From positions 562,950 to 626,949 of the forward strand of contig NZ_CM000776.2 in the NCBI RefSeq assembly GCF_000162575.1: 64,000 bases of DNA, read 5' to 3'. The position numbers and the translations under genes were made by a program. Positions 53,418 through 62,774 of this stretch are shown piece by piece (position 1 is the stretch's first letter; every line of letters begins with the position of its first letter). The stretch is from Helicobacter canadensis MIT 98-5491. GTDB lineage: Bacteria; Campylobacterota; Campylobacteria; Campylobacterales; Helicobacteraceae. Under the pieces are notes generated by a model, which saw only the letters and a program-made list of their open reading frames with translations, was not told where the DNA came from and did no database searches.

Positions 53418-53786
53418 ATGGCGAGAATTGCTGGTGTTGATTTACCCAAAAAAAAGAGAATTGAATATGCTTTAACTTATATTTATGGTATTGGTTTAAA
53501 AGCATCAAGAGATATTTTGAATGCAGTGAATATCTCTTATGATAAGAGGGTTCAAGACCTTGGTGAGGATGAAGTTTCTGCAATTGCAAAAGAGATTCAA
53601 GCTCATCATATCGTAGAGGGTGATTTGCGCAAAAAAGTTACAATGGACATTAAAGCACTTATGGATTTAGGTAACTATCGTGGATTACGACATAGAAAAG
53701 GCTTGCCTGTTCGCGGTCAAACAACAAAAAACAATGCAAGAACGCGAAAAGGTAAAAGAAAAACCGTTGGTAGTGCATCAAAATAA
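53418..53786 (+). CDS. rpsM: 30S ribosomal protein S13
   Basis: Head protein forming intersubunit bridges. The 122 aa have [26 protein letters not shown] and [28 protein letters not shown]. Start after AAAGGAAAA. Confidence 0.98.
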   Translation: MARIAGVDLPKKKRIEYALTYIYGIGLKASRDILNAVNISYDKRVQDLGEDEVSAIAKEIQAHHIVEGDLRKKVTMDIKALMDLGNYRGLRHRKGLPVRGQTTKNNARTRKGKRKTVGSASK

Positions 53787-53796
53787 GGGGTAAATA

Positions 53797-54189
53797 ATGG
53801 CTAAAAGAAATGTAACAAAAAAAAGAGTTGTCAAAAAGAATATCGCAAGAGGTATTATTCATATTTCTGCTGCTTTTAACAATACAAGCGTAACTATCAC
53901 TGATGAAATGGGTAATGTAATTTGCTGGAGCACAGCAGGTGCATTGGGATTTAAAGGAAGTAAGAAATCAACTCCTTATGCAGCACAACAAGCGGTTGAA
54001 GATGCGGTTTCAAAAGCAAAAGAGCACGGCATTAAAGAGCTTGGTGTCAAGATTCAAGGTCCTGGAAGCGGTAGAGAGACTGCTGTTAAGAGTCTTGGAA
54101 GCATTGAAGGGATTAAAGTATTGTGGTTTAAAGATGTTACTCCATTGCCACACAATGGTTGCCGACCACCAAAAAGAAGAAGAGTGTAA
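53797..54189 (+). CDS. rpsK: 30S ribosomal protein S11
   Basis: Platform protein near the E site. The 130 aa contain [46 protein letters not shown] and the end [18 protein letters not shown]. Confidence 0.98.
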   Translation: MAKRNVTKKRVVKKNIARGIIHISAAFNNTSVTITDEMGNVICWSTAGALGFKGSKKSTPYAAQQAVEDAVSKAKEHGIKELGVKIQGPGSGRETAVKSLGSIEGIKVLWFKDVTPLPHNGCRPPKRRRV

Positions 54190-54198
54190 GGAGAGAGA

Positions 54199-54825
54199 AT
54201 GGCAAGATATAGAGGTCCAGTAGAGAAAATTGAAAGAAGATTTGGAGTAAGCCTTGCATTAAAGGGCGAGAGAAGATTAGCAGGAAAAAGTGCATTAGAT
54301 AAACGCCCTTATGGTCCCGGACAACATGGACAAAGAAGAGGTAAAATCTCTGAATATGGAATCCAACTTCGCGAAAAACAAAAAGCAAGATTAATGTATG
54401 GAGTTTCTGAAAAGCAATTCCGATCTATTTTCGTAGAGGCAAATAGACTTGAGGGAAATACAGGAGAAAATCTTATTAAATTAATTGAAAGAAGATTGGA
54501 TAATGTGGTTTATAGAATGGGATTTGCTACAACAAGGAGATTTGCAAGACAATTAGTTGTGCATGGACATATTCTTGTAGATGGAAAGCGACTAAATATC
54601 CCTTCTGCATTCGTTAGTGCTGGGCAAAAAATTGAAATTTGTGAAAAAACTAAAAAGAATCCACAAATTCAAAGAGCTATTGAGCTTACTAAACAAACTG
54701 GAATTGTTCCTTGGGTAGATGTGGATCAAGAGAAAGTGTTTGGGATTTTCACAAGATTGCCTGAAAGAGAAGAGGTTGTTATACCTATCGAAGAAAGGCT
54801 CATTGTTGAGTTGTATTCTAAATAA
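54199..54825 (+). CDS. rpsD: 30S ribosomal protein S4
   Basis: Primary assembly and fidelity protein. The 208 aa start [26 protein letters not shown]. The S4 RNA-binding domain reads [33 protein letters not shown]. The family N-terminal zinc-type Cys cluster is absent, which is the C- form. It may regulate this operon (see the leader at 53087). Confidence 0.97.
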   Translation: MARYRGPVEKIERRFGVSLALKGERRLAGKSALDKRPYGPGQHGQRRGKISEYGIQLREKQKARLMYGVSEKQFRSIFVEANRLEGNTGENLIKLIERRLDNVVYRMGFATTRRFARQLVVHGHILVDGKRLNIPSAFVSAGQKIEICEKTKKNPQIQRAIELTKQTGIVPWVDVDQEKVFGIFTRLPEREEVVIPIEERLIVELYSK

Positions 54826-54842
54826 TAAATAGAGGTGTTAGT

Positions 54843-55832
54843 ATGAAAAGTATTAAAACTTCTCCTCATATTCCAACAAAAATTGAAGTTAAAGAAGTTG
54901 GTGTGAATAAGGTTCAAATTACTGCATATCCATTTGAAAATGGGTATGCTATTACTTTGGCACACCCTTTGAGACGCTTGTTGCTTGGAAGTTCTGTTGG
55001 ATTTGCACCGGTTGCTTTACATATTGCTGGAGTTGCTCATGAGTTTGATTCGGTGCGTGGTGTAACAGAAGATGTTTCTCAATTCATTGTTAATTTAAAG
55101 ACTATTCGTTTTAAAATTAAAGATGATAGTGATAGTGTTAGTGTTGATTATACATTTAATGGACCAAAAGTAATTACAGGTGCAGATTTGTCTAATGATC
55201 TTGTAGAAGTTGTAACTCCTGATGTGCATTTGGCTACTATCAATAAAGATGCGACCTTATCTTTTTCTATTGTAATTTATAAGGGTATCGGTTATGTTCC
55301 AAGCGAGGAGATTCGTGCTAATGTTCCAGAGGGTTTTATGCCACTTGATGCGTATTTCACTCCAGTGACAAGTGCGACTTATGCAACAGAAAATATGCTT
55401 TTAGAAGATGATCCAAATTATGAAAAAGTAATTTTTGAGATTCAAACTGATGGACAAGTGGATCCTTTAACTGCTTTTAAAAATGCTTTGAGCGTGATGC
55501 ATAAACAAATGTCCATTTTTAATTCAGAGTTAAATATAGAGATTCCAGAAGTGGCTATTTCTGAAGAGGAGCGTCCTGAATTAAAAGTATTATCGCAAAC
55601 CATTGATAGTCTAAATTTTAGTGCGAGATGTTTTAATTGTTTGGACCGATCAGGCATTAAATATTTAGGTGAATTAGTTTTATTAAATGAAGAACAAATT
55701 AAGAATATTAAGAATTTAGGTAAAAAATCTTTAGATGAAATTACAGCTAAACTTGATGAGTTAGGATATCCTGTTAATCGAGAGATTTCAGAAGATTTAA
55801 TGCAAATTCTTAAGAAAAAATTTTCTAATTAA
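54843..55832 (+). CDS. rpoA: RNA polymerase subunit alpha
   Basis: Scaffold of RNA polymerase and target of activators. The 329 aa have the N-terminal dimer domain (GYAITLAHPLRRLLLGSSVGFAPVALHIAGVAHEFDSVRGVTEDV) and a C-terminal domain from about residue 255 with NFSARCFNCLDRSGIKYLGELV and NIKNLGKKSLDEI. It precedes rplQ by 17 bases. Confidence 0.98.
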   Translation: MKSIKTSPHIPTKIEVKEVGVNKVQITAYPFENGYAITLAHPLRRLLLGSSVGFAPVALHIAGVAHEFDSVRGVTEDVSQFIVNLKTIRFKIKDDSDSVSVDYTFNGPKVITGADLSNDLVEVVTPDVHLATINKDATLSFSIVIYKGIGYVPSEEIRANVPEGFMPLDAYFTPVTSATYATENMLLEDDPNYEKVIFEIQTDGQVDPLTAFKNALSVMHKQMSIFNSELNIEIPEVAISEEERPELKVLSQTIDSLNFSARCFNCLDRSGIKYLGELVLLNEEQIKNIKNLGKKSLDEITAKLDELGYPVNREISEDLMQILKKKFSN

Positions 55833-55849
55833 GAAAAAAGGAATAAGAA

Positions 55850-56200
55850 ATGAGACATAAACACGGATACAGAAAGCTTGGTAGAACTTCCTCTCATCGA
55901 AAAGCTTTATTAAAAAATCTTTCAATTGCTTTGATTGCAAGCGGTAAAATTGAAACAACGCTTCCAAAAGCAAAGGAATTGCAAAGTTATTTTGAAAAGC
56001 TTTTAACAAAAGCTAGAACAAATGATTCTATGGCACATCGCTTAGTCTTTTCCCATTTACAACATAAAGAATCTGTAAAAAAACTTGTGAAAGAAATTGC
56101 GCCAAAGTATGTTGGTAAAAATGGTGGTTATACAAGAATTATTAAGACAAGAGTAAGAACAGGTGATGCTGCCCCTATGGCATTTATAGAGTTAGTGTAA
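55850..56200 (+). CDS. rplQ: 50S ribosomal protein L17
   Basis: Last gene of the superoperon. The 116 aa start [24 protein letters not shown] and end [13 protein letters not shown] hairpin terminator follows within ten bases. Confidence 0.98.
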   Translation: MRHKHGYRKLGRTSSHRKALLKNLSIALIASGKIETTLPKAKELQSYFEKLLTKARTNDSMAHRLVFSHLQHKESVKKLVKEIAPKYVGKNGGYTRIIKTRVRTGDAAPMAFIELV

Positions 56201-56207
56201 TGTGGAA

Positions 56208-56242
56208 TAGCAATAAGTTCTCTTATTGCTAATTTCTTTTAG
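56208..56242 (+). terminator. Terminator of the ribosomal superoperon
   Basis: Perfect ten-base stem TAGCAATAAG (56208-56217) and CTTATTGCTA (56222-56231) with a TTCT loop, then a T-rich run (TTTCTTTT). It lies eight bases after rplQ. Confidence 0.75.
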
Positions 56243-56323
56243 ATATTGTGTAAATTATAATTATTTTTTACTTTATTTTAAAAATTTCTTCTAATCTTAC
56301 AAAAAATTAAAGTTTTCCTATGC

Positions 56324-56329
56324 TAAAAT
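56324..56329 (+). promoter_or_regulatory. Predicted extended -10 promoter of petABC
   Basis: TGCTAAAAT, about 55 bases before the Rieske gene, in the AT-rich gap after the superoperon terminator; an AGGAGG ribosome site follows at 56373-56378. Confidence 0.5.
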
Positions 56330-56383
56330 ACAAAGTTTTGTCAAACAATAAAATGATTTTATTAAGTAATTAGGAGGAAATAG

Positions 56384-56887
56384 ATGGCAGAAAATGTCAA
56401 TCGTAGGGATTTCCTTGGTATGACTCTTGGAGCGATTGCTGTTGTGGGTGCTGGTGCATCATTAGTTGCAATGAAGTCTTCTTGGGATCCTTTGCCAAGT
56501 GTAGTTTCAGCTGGTTTTACAACTATTGATTTAAGCACAATGCAAGAGGGTGAGTATCGACAAGTAGAATATCGAGGAACTCCAGTGTATGTGATTAAAA
56601 AAACCGCAGAAATGAAAAAATGTGAAGAAAGAGATGTTGTTGTTGGAAATGCAGATTATAGCTTAGGGATTCAAATTTGCACACACCTTGGCTGTATTCC
56701 TTCTTATGATTCTGCTACAACAGAATTTCATTGTGCTTGCCATGGAGGTAGATTTGATGCCTGTGGTAGAAATATTTTTGGACCACCTCCAACTCCTATG
56801 GCAATTCCGCCTTTCAAAATTGATGGGCAAAAACTTGTGTTAGGTGAAGAAGGACCAGAGTATTTAAAATTAGTAGGGAAGGCATAA
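56384..56887 (+). CDS. petA: Ubiquinol-cytochrome c reductase Rieske iron-sulfur subunit
   Basis: Carries the 2Fe-2S centre of the bc1 complex. The 167 aa start with a twin-arginine-type anchor (NRRDFLGMTLGAIAVVGAG), so Tat export and a retained membrane helix are expected. Cluster ligands are in CTHLGC (about residue 104) and CACHGGRFDACG. It is first of the petABC operon, preceded by a strong AGGAGG site. Confidence 0.96.
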   Translation: MAENVNRRDFLGMTLGAIAVVGAGASLVAMKSSWDPLPSVVSAGFTTIDLSTMQEGEYRQVEYRGTPVYVIKKTAEMKKCEERDVVVGNADYSLGIQICTHLGCIPSYDSATTEFHCACHGGRFDACGRNIFGPPPTPMAIPPFKIDGQKLVLGEEGPEYLKLVGKA

Positions 56888-56896
56888 GGAGTTTTA

Positions 56897-58126
56897 ATGG
56901 CGCAGATAGAAAAAGCAAATGGTATTGTGGATTGGTTGGATAAAAGACTTGCCATAAAGCCTTTAATGAAAGTTTTGATGACGGAGTATTGGATTCCTAA
57001 AAACATTAATTTTTTATGGGCAATGGGTATTGTTTTGGTTGTATTATTTACACTTTTGGTTATTTCGGGTTTATTTTTGTTAATGTATTATAAGCCAGAT
57101 ACAAAATTAGCTTTTGATAGTGTAAATTACACTATTATGCAAGAAGTAAAATATGGTTGGTTGTGGAGACATTTGCATGCAGTAAGTGCTTCAGTTTGTT
57201 TCTTGATTATCTATATTCATATGTTTGTAGCAATTTATTATGGATCTTACAAACGCGGTAGAGAAATGATTTGGATTACTGGAATGGTTCTTTTTGGATT
57301 ATTTTCTGCTGAAGCATTTAGTGGTTATATGCTACCATGGGGACAAATGAGTTATTGGGCAGCAGCAGTTATTACTAATCTTTTTGGTGGAATTCCAGTG
57401 ATTGGTCCAGATTTAGTTGTTTGGATTAGAGGCAATTTTATTGTTGCAGATGCGACCTTAACGCGATTTTTTATGTTGCATGTTGTGTTATTGCCTGTTG
57501 TTATTATGATTGTCATTGCTATCCATTTCTATGCTTTAAGAATTCCACATGTAAATAATGCTTATGGAGAAGAAATTGATTTTGAAAAAGAAGCAGAGAA
57601 GTTTAAAGCAGGAAATAAAAAAGAGTCAAAAGTCATTCCTTTTTGGCCAATGTTCTTATCGAAAGATTTCTTTGTGGCAAGTTTCTTTTTGGCTATTTTA
57701 TTTTATTTGACTTGTTATCATTATAGTTTTGCACTTGATCCTATCAATTTTGATCCAGCCGATCATTTGAAAACTCCTCCGCATATTTATCCAGAATGGT
57801 ATTTTTTATGGAGTTATGAAATTTTAAGAGGATTTTTCTTTAGCGCAGATTTAGGATTAATTGCATTTGGTATTGCTAATGTAATTTTTATGCTTTTGCC
57901 TTGGTTAGATAGAAGCAATGTTGTTGCTCCAGCTCATAAGCGTCCAGCATTTATGGTATGGTTCTGGTTATTGGTCATTGATATGATTATTTTAACAATC
58001 TATGGTAAATTGCCTCCAACAGGGATTAATGCCTATATTGGTTTTGCAGTTACTATTGCATTCTTTGCATTATTGTTTGTAGTGTTGCCTATCATTACAA
58101 AACTAGAAAATAAAAAGAATAGTTAA
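56897..58126 (+). CDS. petB: Cytochrome b subunit of the bc1 complex
   Basis: The 409 aa transmembrane subunit holds two b haems and both quinone sites. Histidines are in WRHLHAVSASVCF and LHVVLLPVVIMIVIAIHFYAL. PEWYF (in HIYPEWYFLWSYEILR) marks the Qo site. It lies nine bases after petA. Confidence 0.96.
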   Translation: MAQIEKANGIVDWLDKRLAIKPLMKVLMTEYWIPKNINFLWAMGIVLVVLFTLLVISGLFLLMYYKPDTKLAFDSVNYTIMQEVKYGWLWRHLHAVSASVCFLIIYIHMFVAIYYGSYKRGREMIWITGMVLFGLFSAEAFSGYMLPWGQMSYWAAAVITNLFGGIPVIGPDLVVWIRGNFIVADATLTRFFMLHVVLLPVVIMIVIAIHFYALRIPHVNNAYGEEIDFEKEAEKFKAGNKKESKVIPFWPMFLSKDFFVASFFLAILFYLTCYHYSFALDPINFDPADHLKTPPHIYPEWYFLWSYEILRGFFFSADLGLIAFGIANVIFMLLPWLDRSNVVAPAHKRPAFMVWFWLLVIDMIILTIYGKLPPTGINAYIGFAVTIAFFALLFVVLPIITKLENKKNS

Positions 58127-58135
58127 GGAGTTGGA

Positions 58136-58978
58136 ATGAAAGAATTCTTAGCATTAATTGTAGTAGTTATTGTTACAGGTGTCATTTATTGGGGTGTAGA
58201 GCCTTTTGCACATGGGCAAATGTATCCCAAAGTCGCTCCTGCAGACTATACTTTTTCAGATTTAAAACCACTTGAAGCACAAGAAGGAAATGCTGCAAAT
58301 GGTAAAGAAATTGTTGTGGCTAATTGCGTTGCGTGTCACTCCATTAAGGCAGAAGGTATGGAAATGCCATTTTCTCCTGAAGATGCATTGGCGGCTTATG
58401 GGGTAGTTCCTCCAGATCTTTCTAGTGCAGGATTGATTTATGATAAAAATTTCTTAGGTAATGCTATTAAAAATATTGCAACAGCAACTAAACAAACTCA
58501 TAAATTTAGTGGCAATCATCCTATGCCAGCATATGATTGGATGAGCGATCAAGAAATAGCAGATGTTGTGGCATATTTGCAGAGCATTGCACCAAAAGAA
58601 ATGACAAATAAAGAAGTCTTTATTGATGCGTGTGGAAGATGTCATGATATGAAATATGATAAATGGTCAGCAAATGGTGGATTAAAGACTTATTTAGAGA
58701 CAAAAGTGCCTGATTTATCAATGATGATTCGAAGTCGTAATTTAGAGTATTTGCACACCTTTGTTAATGATCCGCAAAAAAGATTGGCAGGAACTGCAAT
58801 GCCTAGAGTTGGATTGACAGAACAAGCAGAAAACCAAGTGATTGCCTATATGGAAAGTGTAGGTGATAGTAAAAAAGCAGAAAGAGAATCATTGGGTTGG
58901 AAGTTAGTTGTCTTTATGGTATTTATGGGAATTGTTGCTTATTTATGGAAACGAAAAATTTGGCGTGATGCCCATTAA
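58136..58978 (+). CDS. petC: Di-haem cytochrome c1-type subunit of the bc1 complex
   Basis: The 280 aa have an N-terminal helix anchor and a second membrane helix at the C-terminus (residues about 255-275). Two c-haem sites are present, CVACHSI and CGRCHD, with candidate axial methionines in KFSGNHPMPAYDWMSD and GTAMPRVGL. This two-haem cytochrome is the epsilonproteobacterial replacement for classical cytochrome c1. It is the last gene of petABC and meets hypF tail-to-tail through a terminator. Confidence 0.94.
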   Translation: MKEFLALIVVVIVTGVIYWGVEPFAHGQMYPKVAPADYTFSDLKPLEAQEGNAANGKEIVVANCVACHSIKAEGMEMPFSPEDALAAYGVVPPDLSSAGLIYDKNFLGNAIKNIATATKQTHKFSGNHPMPAYDWMSDQEIADVVAYLQSIAPKEMTNKEVFIDACGRCHDMKYDKWSANGGLKTYLETKVPDLSMMIRSRNLEYLHTFVNDPQKRLAGTAMPRVGLTEQAENQVIAYMESVGDSKKAERESLGWKLVVFMVFMGIVAYLWKRKIWRDAH

Positions 58979-58985
58979 GAATCTT

Positions 58986-59023
58986 AAAAGCTAGTAGAAA
59001 CTTAGTGTTTCTGACTAGTTTTT
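58986..59023. terminator. Bidirectional terminator between petC and hypF
   Basis: AAAAGCTAGTAGAAAC (58986-59001) and GTTTCTGACTAGTTTTT (59007-59023) pair over about 15 bases with one mismatch and one bulge. The right arm is within the last codons of hypF. Confidence 0.7.
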
Positions 59024-61314
59024 AACCTCATATAATAAGTTTGACCAAAGCTAATCCCTCCATCATTACAGGGTATTTCCCCATTTAAAAAAACTTTTTT
59101 TCCTTTGAGTGCTTTAAGAGTGAGTTTGGTAAGAATTGCGTTTTGAAAGCAGCCGCCACTTAAGAGAATTGTTGAATATTTTTGAGCAATAATACTAATA
59201 ATATTTGCAAGAGTTTGGTGAAAGTTTAGAGCAATATTTTCTAGGGGAATGTGGTTTTGTAGATCTTGGTAAATTTCTTGTATGATAGATTCCCAAAAAA
59301 TAATATTTTTTGAAATTCTAAAAGGATAGATTTTGGCTTGTTTTTTATGCTTTAATGCCTTATAAGCAAGTGATTCAAGAACCATTCCCCCTTCACCTTC
59401 ATAGCTTGTTTTTTCTATGAGATTGCATAAAGAAGCCACCATATCAAAGATTCTACCTACTGAATTGCAAGTGTAACTTTGAGCATTTTGGTGTTGTTTA
59501 TAGAAAAAATTAATGATATTTTCTCCATAGTCTTTTTTTAAACTATTAAGAAGCGGCAAATTTAAGTTTTTGTAATCATTTCCAAAGGCGATAAATAAAG
59601 CCTCTATGCCTAATCTCCGTGTATCTTTGATTGCCATTTCTCCGCCTAAGAGCTTAAAAGGGGCAAAAAAAGCTTTTCGCTTAAAGTTAAGTGGTTTTTT
59701 GTGGTCGTAAAATAAAAACTCACCACCCCAAATATTTCCATCTAGTCCATAGCCTGTGCCATCAAAAATAACTCCCAAAACTTCTTGTTTAATTTTATTT
59801 TCCGCGACATTTGAAAGAAGGTGTGCAAAATGGTGTTGGATAAAATGTGAATCACTACCATTTAAAAATTCCCTTTGTGTGTAATTTGGATGTAAATCTC
59901 CGCAAAATGTATGGATTTTAGCTTGATATTGTTGGCTAAAGAGCGAAAGATTTTGTTTGAAATTGTTGATTGATTCAAGATTATCTAAATCTCCTAAATG
60001 CGGACTTAAAAAAAGTTTATTATGTAGATTGAGACAAAAAGTAGATTTTTGCTGAGCACCAAGAGCGATAAAATCTTTAGTATGATGTGGCGTTTGCAGT
60101 GGAATATCTGATAAATATCCCCTAGCTCGTCTTAAAACTTGTGTCTTTTTGCCTAGTATTCTTACAAGACTATCATCAATTGGGTTTAAAATATCTCGAT
60201 TGTAAGATAAAATTCCATCACAGACATTTTGAAGCTTTTGAATAACACTATAACAATCTTTAATAATGGGTTCTCCGCTTATATTGGCGCTTGTAAAAAC
60301 TAAAGGAAAATCAATGGAATGAAAAAGCAAATGGTGTAAGCCAGAATAGGGAAGTATGATTCCTAGGGTTGAAAGGTTTGGTGCAATAAGAGAGAGGGGG
60401 AGATTTGCTTTAGTTTTGGAATAACTTAGCACGATAGGAGAAATACTTGAGTTAAGCATCGCTATTGCTTGAGAATTTAAATAAGCGTAATTCTTAGCCA
60501 TTTGAATATTTTTACACATTAAAGCAAATGGCTTTTTGGGGCGATTCTTTCTTTCCCTTAAAGCTTTGATTGAATTAGCATTAGTCGCATCGCAGATTAA
60601 AGCATAACCGCCAATACCTTTAAGTGCTAAAATTTTGCCTTCTTTGAGAGCCTTAAGCGCACTTTTGATAGGAGAATCTTGTTTGGCTAAGTGAGAGTGA
60701 ATTTGAGAATCAGGGAGAAAATTGCCTTGATAATTAAGCTCATCAGTAAAAAAAAGTTGCGGACCACAAGTAGGGCAGCAATTAATTTCAGAATGAAATC
60801 GTCTTGAAGTTTTGTCATTGTATTCTTTTTGGCAGCTTTCACACATAACAAAGGAATGCATAGCGGTATTTTTTCTATCATAGGGAAGTACTGAAATAAG
60901 ACTGTATCTTCCTCCGCAATCTGTGCAGCTAATAAAGGGATAAAGGAAGCGATGATTTTTGGGATCAAGAAATTCTTGTTTGCAAGATTCACATAAAGCA
61001 ATATCAGCAGGAATGGTAGCAGTTTTTATGGAGTGAGCTTGACTTTCTTGGATTAAAAAAGTAGAGAAAGTTTTTTTTGTTTGGATTAGCTTTTTGGAGA
61101 TAGAGATAATCTTGGCAGCTTTAGGGGGATTTTTTAAATCATTAAAGAATTTTTCTAACTTCTTTTCATTACCTTGGACAAGTATTTCTACGCCTTGGTT
61201 ATTGTTTAATACATATCCCTTTAAATGATTTTGTGTTGCGATTTTATATACAAAAGGGCGGAATCCAACCCCTTGAACAATGCCGGTTAAGTTTAGAATA
61301 TAGGTTTTTTCCAT
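59002..61314 (-). CDS. hypF: NiFe-hydrogenase maturation carbamoyltransferase HypF
   Basis: Makes the cyano ligands of NiFe hydrogenase from carbamoyl phosphate, with HypE. About 770 aa have the full order: acylphosphatase (GIVQGVGFRPFVYKIA), zinc motifs (CESCKQEFLD, CTDCGGRYS, CESCQKEY, CCPTCGP), YrdC-like domain (LKALKEGKILALKGIGGYALICDA, KNRPKKPFALMCKN) and Kae1-like domain (HHFAHLLSNVAE, LGVIFDGTGYGLDGNIWGGEF, LSGGCFQN). I prefer the Met at 61314 (MEKTYILNLTGIVQG); upstream starts to 61335 have no ribosome site, nor does this one. Other hyp genes are not in view. Confidence 0.93.
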   Translation of the reverse strand: MEKTYILNLTGIVQGVGFRPFVYKIATQNHLKGYVLNNNQGVEILVQGNEKKLEKFFNDLKNPPKAAKIISISKKLIQTKKTFSTFLIQESQAHSIKTATIPADIALCESCKQEFLDPKNHRFLYPFISCTDCGGRYSLISVLPYDRKNTAMHSFVMCESCQKEYNDKTSRRFHSEINCCPTCGPQLFFTDELNYQGNFLPDSQIHSHLAKQDSPIKSALKALKEGKILALKGIGGYALICDATNANSIKALRERKNRPKKPFALMCKNIQMAKNYAYLNSQAIAMLNSSISPIVLSYSKTKANLPLSLIAPNLSTLGIILPYSGLHHLLFHSIDFPLVFTSANISGEPIIKDCYSVIQKLQNVCDGILSYNRDILNPIDDSLVRILGKKTQVLRRARGYLSDIPLQTPHHTKDFIALGAQQKSTFCLNLHNKLFLSPHLGDLDNLESINNFKQNLSLFSQQYQAKIHTFCGDLHPNYTQREFLNGSDSHFIQHHFAHLLSNVAENKIKQEVLGVIFDGTGYGLDGNIWGGEFLFYDHKKPLNFKRKAFFAPFKLLGGEMAIKDTRRLGIEALFIAFGNDYKNLNLPLLNSLKKDYGENIINFFYKQHQNAQSYTCNSVGRIFDMVASLCNLIEKTSYEGEGGMVLESLAYKALKHKKQAKIYPFRISKNIIFWESIIQEIYQDLQNHIPLENIALNFHQTLANIISIIAQKYSTILLSGGCFQNAILTKLTLKALKGKKVFLNGEIPCNDGGISFGQTYYMRLKTSQKH

Positions 61315-61400
61315 TATTTTTTGAAGCATAAGCAAAAATGGATTAAAACAAGGTTAAAATTTTACTTTTAGAGCTTTTGAGTAATATTTGGAGGTTTGTA

Positions 61401-62018
61401 ATGTTGCAGGGAATTTATGCCATTAGTGATGAAATCCTTACGCCCTATCAAGAGATTTTTGCAATGTTGCAAAAGGCTATTGAAGGCGGGATTAGTATTT
61501 TTCAATTTCGCGATAAAAGCCATCAAGATAATCAAATCGAATCTTTGGTAGCAGAATTAATGGATTATTGCGAACAAGAGCAGATTTTGTTTGTATTAAA
61601 TGACAGAATCGAGCTTGCAATGAAACTTCAAACAAAGGGTTTGCATATAGGAAAAAAGCAGGAAGTGCATCCTTATAGTTTGGAAGAATTGTATATGATT
61701 CGCAAAAGTTATGGGGGGATTTTGGGTATTTCGTGTTATGGGGATTTGCAGTTAGCGCAAAATGCCAAAGAGATTGGGGCAGATTATATTGCTTTTGGAT
61801 CTTGCTTTGCTTCTCCGACAAAAACACAGGCTAAGGTGATTTCTCTAGATTTATTTCAAAAGATTCAAGGGATTAAAAAATGTGCTATTGGCGGAATTAA
61901 TCAGCAAAATATTCATCAATTGCAAAATGTAGATATGGTAGCGTGTATTAGTAGCATTTGGAAGGGAGATATTATTAAAAATATTGATAATCTTAAGAGA
62001 AATTGGAAAAACCTTTGA
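61401..62018 (+). CDS. thiE: Thiamine-phosphate synthase-like protein
   Basis: Joins the pyrimidine and thiazole phosphates in thiamine synthesis. About 205 aa start at ATG 61401, with GGAGG ten bases upstream; a TTG start at 61377 would bury this site. Seen: MLQGIYAISDE, GISIFQFRDKS, VLNDRIELAMKLQTKGLHIGKKQ, ILGISCYGDLQLAQNAKEIGADYIAFGSCFASPTKTQ, and CAIGGINQQNI. This is the TIM-barrel ThiE pattern, with SCFASPTKT for phosphate; TenI is the alternative. Confidence 0.88.
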   Translation: MLQGIYAISDEILTPYQEIFAMLQKAIEGGISIFQFRDKSHQDNQIESLVAELMDYCEQEQILFVLNDRIELAMKLQTKGLHIGKKQEVHPYSLEELYMIRKSYGGILGISCYGDLQLAQNAKEIGADYIAFGSCFASPTKTQAKVISLDLFQKIQGIKKCAIGGINQQNIHQLQNVDMVACISSIWKGDIIKNIDNLKRNWKNL

Positions 62019-62026
62019 AATAGTGT

Positions 62027-62032
62027 TATAAT
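62027..62032 (+). promoter_or_regulatory. Predicted -10 box for the YciI-like gene
   Basis: TATAAT in GTTATAATG, 30 bases before the ATG at 62062. Confidence 0.45.
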
Positions 62033-62061
62033 GAAAAACAAAAAGACAAAAAAGGAAAACA

Positions 62062-62358
62062 ATGAAAAATTTATTTATAATTCTTGTAACTTACACAAAA
62101 GAGTTAGCGGAGATCGAAAAAATTCTTGCCTCTCATAGAGAATATCTTAAAACCGGTTATGCAAGTGGGAATCTTTTAGCAAGTGGTCCTCAAAATCCTC
62201 GCAAAGGTGGAATCATTGTTGGGCAATTTGACAATAAAGAAGCGGCGATTAATTTTACAAAACAAGATCCTTTTTATTTACAGAATGTTGCAAAATATGA
62301 AATTTTAGAGTTTGAACCTGTTTTGCACCAAGACTTCTTAAAGGATTTTTTGGTTTAG
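62062..62358 (+). CDS. YciI-like protein
   Basis: The 98 aa ferredoxin-like protein contains LASHREYLKTGYASGNLLASGPQ and KQDPFYLQN, with the conserved His and Asp of the YciI/muconolactone-isomerase-like family. Enzyme activity is not established. Start after AAAGGAAAAC. It overlaps the next gene tail-to-tail by four bases. Confidence 0.85.
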   Translation: MKNLFIILVTYTKELAEIEKILASHREYLKTGYASGNLLASGPQNPRKGGIIVGQFDNKEAAINFTKQDPFYLQNVAKYEILEFEPVLHQDFLKDFLV

Positions 62359-62654
62359 CGGACTGGAGATTGTTTTTGATTAAGCAGGGTTTGTTCATAT
62401 AAATCTCTATCAAAATAATACCACTCTAGCTCAGAAGGTATTGAAGTGTCTGCAATATTTTGCTTCGAGGAATTTTGAAGGGAATTAGAGAGAGAATTTT
62501 TGCTAATTCCATCGATTTTTCCTCCATTTAAAAAGTAGTAAGTTACCCCTGCACCAAGTCCAGCACCGACTAAAAAAGCATCGGTTTTGGGAGAAATGCA
62601 ACCATTTAGCAAAAATCCTACTCCAAGCATTATAACAACAAGAAATTTTTTCAT
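62355..62654 (-). CDS. Small putative lipoprotein
   Basis: About 99 aa starting at the ATG read from 62654 (MKKFLVVIMLGVGFLLNGC), with GGGGAA upstream; the longer frame to 62705 adds residues without a signal. Lipobox LLNGC is intact, and a glycine-rich hydrophobic stretch follows (VGAGLGAGVTYYF). The rest is polar. No family recognised; likely an outer or inner membrane lipoprotein needing LspA. Confidence 0.7.
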   Translation of the reverse strand: MKKFLVVIMLGVGFLLNGCISPKTDAFLVGAGLGAGVTYYFLNGGKIDGISKNSLSNSLQNSSKQNIADTSIPSELEWYYFDRDLYEQTLLNQKQSPVR

Positions 62655-62724
62655 TATCGATTCCCCATACAAATGAACTTTAATAATTTTAAAGACTCTA
62701 AGCACACTTTATTCCAAAATTAGA

Positions 62725-62730
62725 TAAAAT
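62725..62730 (+). promoter_or_regulatory. Predicted -10 box for tatB-tatC
   Basis: TAAAAT in TAGATAAAATTT, 45 bases before the tatB ATG. Confidence 0.35.
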
Positions 62731-62774
62731 TTATCCTTACAAAAAATAAAAAGCAAAAAGGCAGAAAATTATCA

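Noticed and set aside
53341..53589. A minus-strand frame across rpmJ and rpsM
   Set aside because: It is the shadow of conserved ribosomal genes and has no family features.
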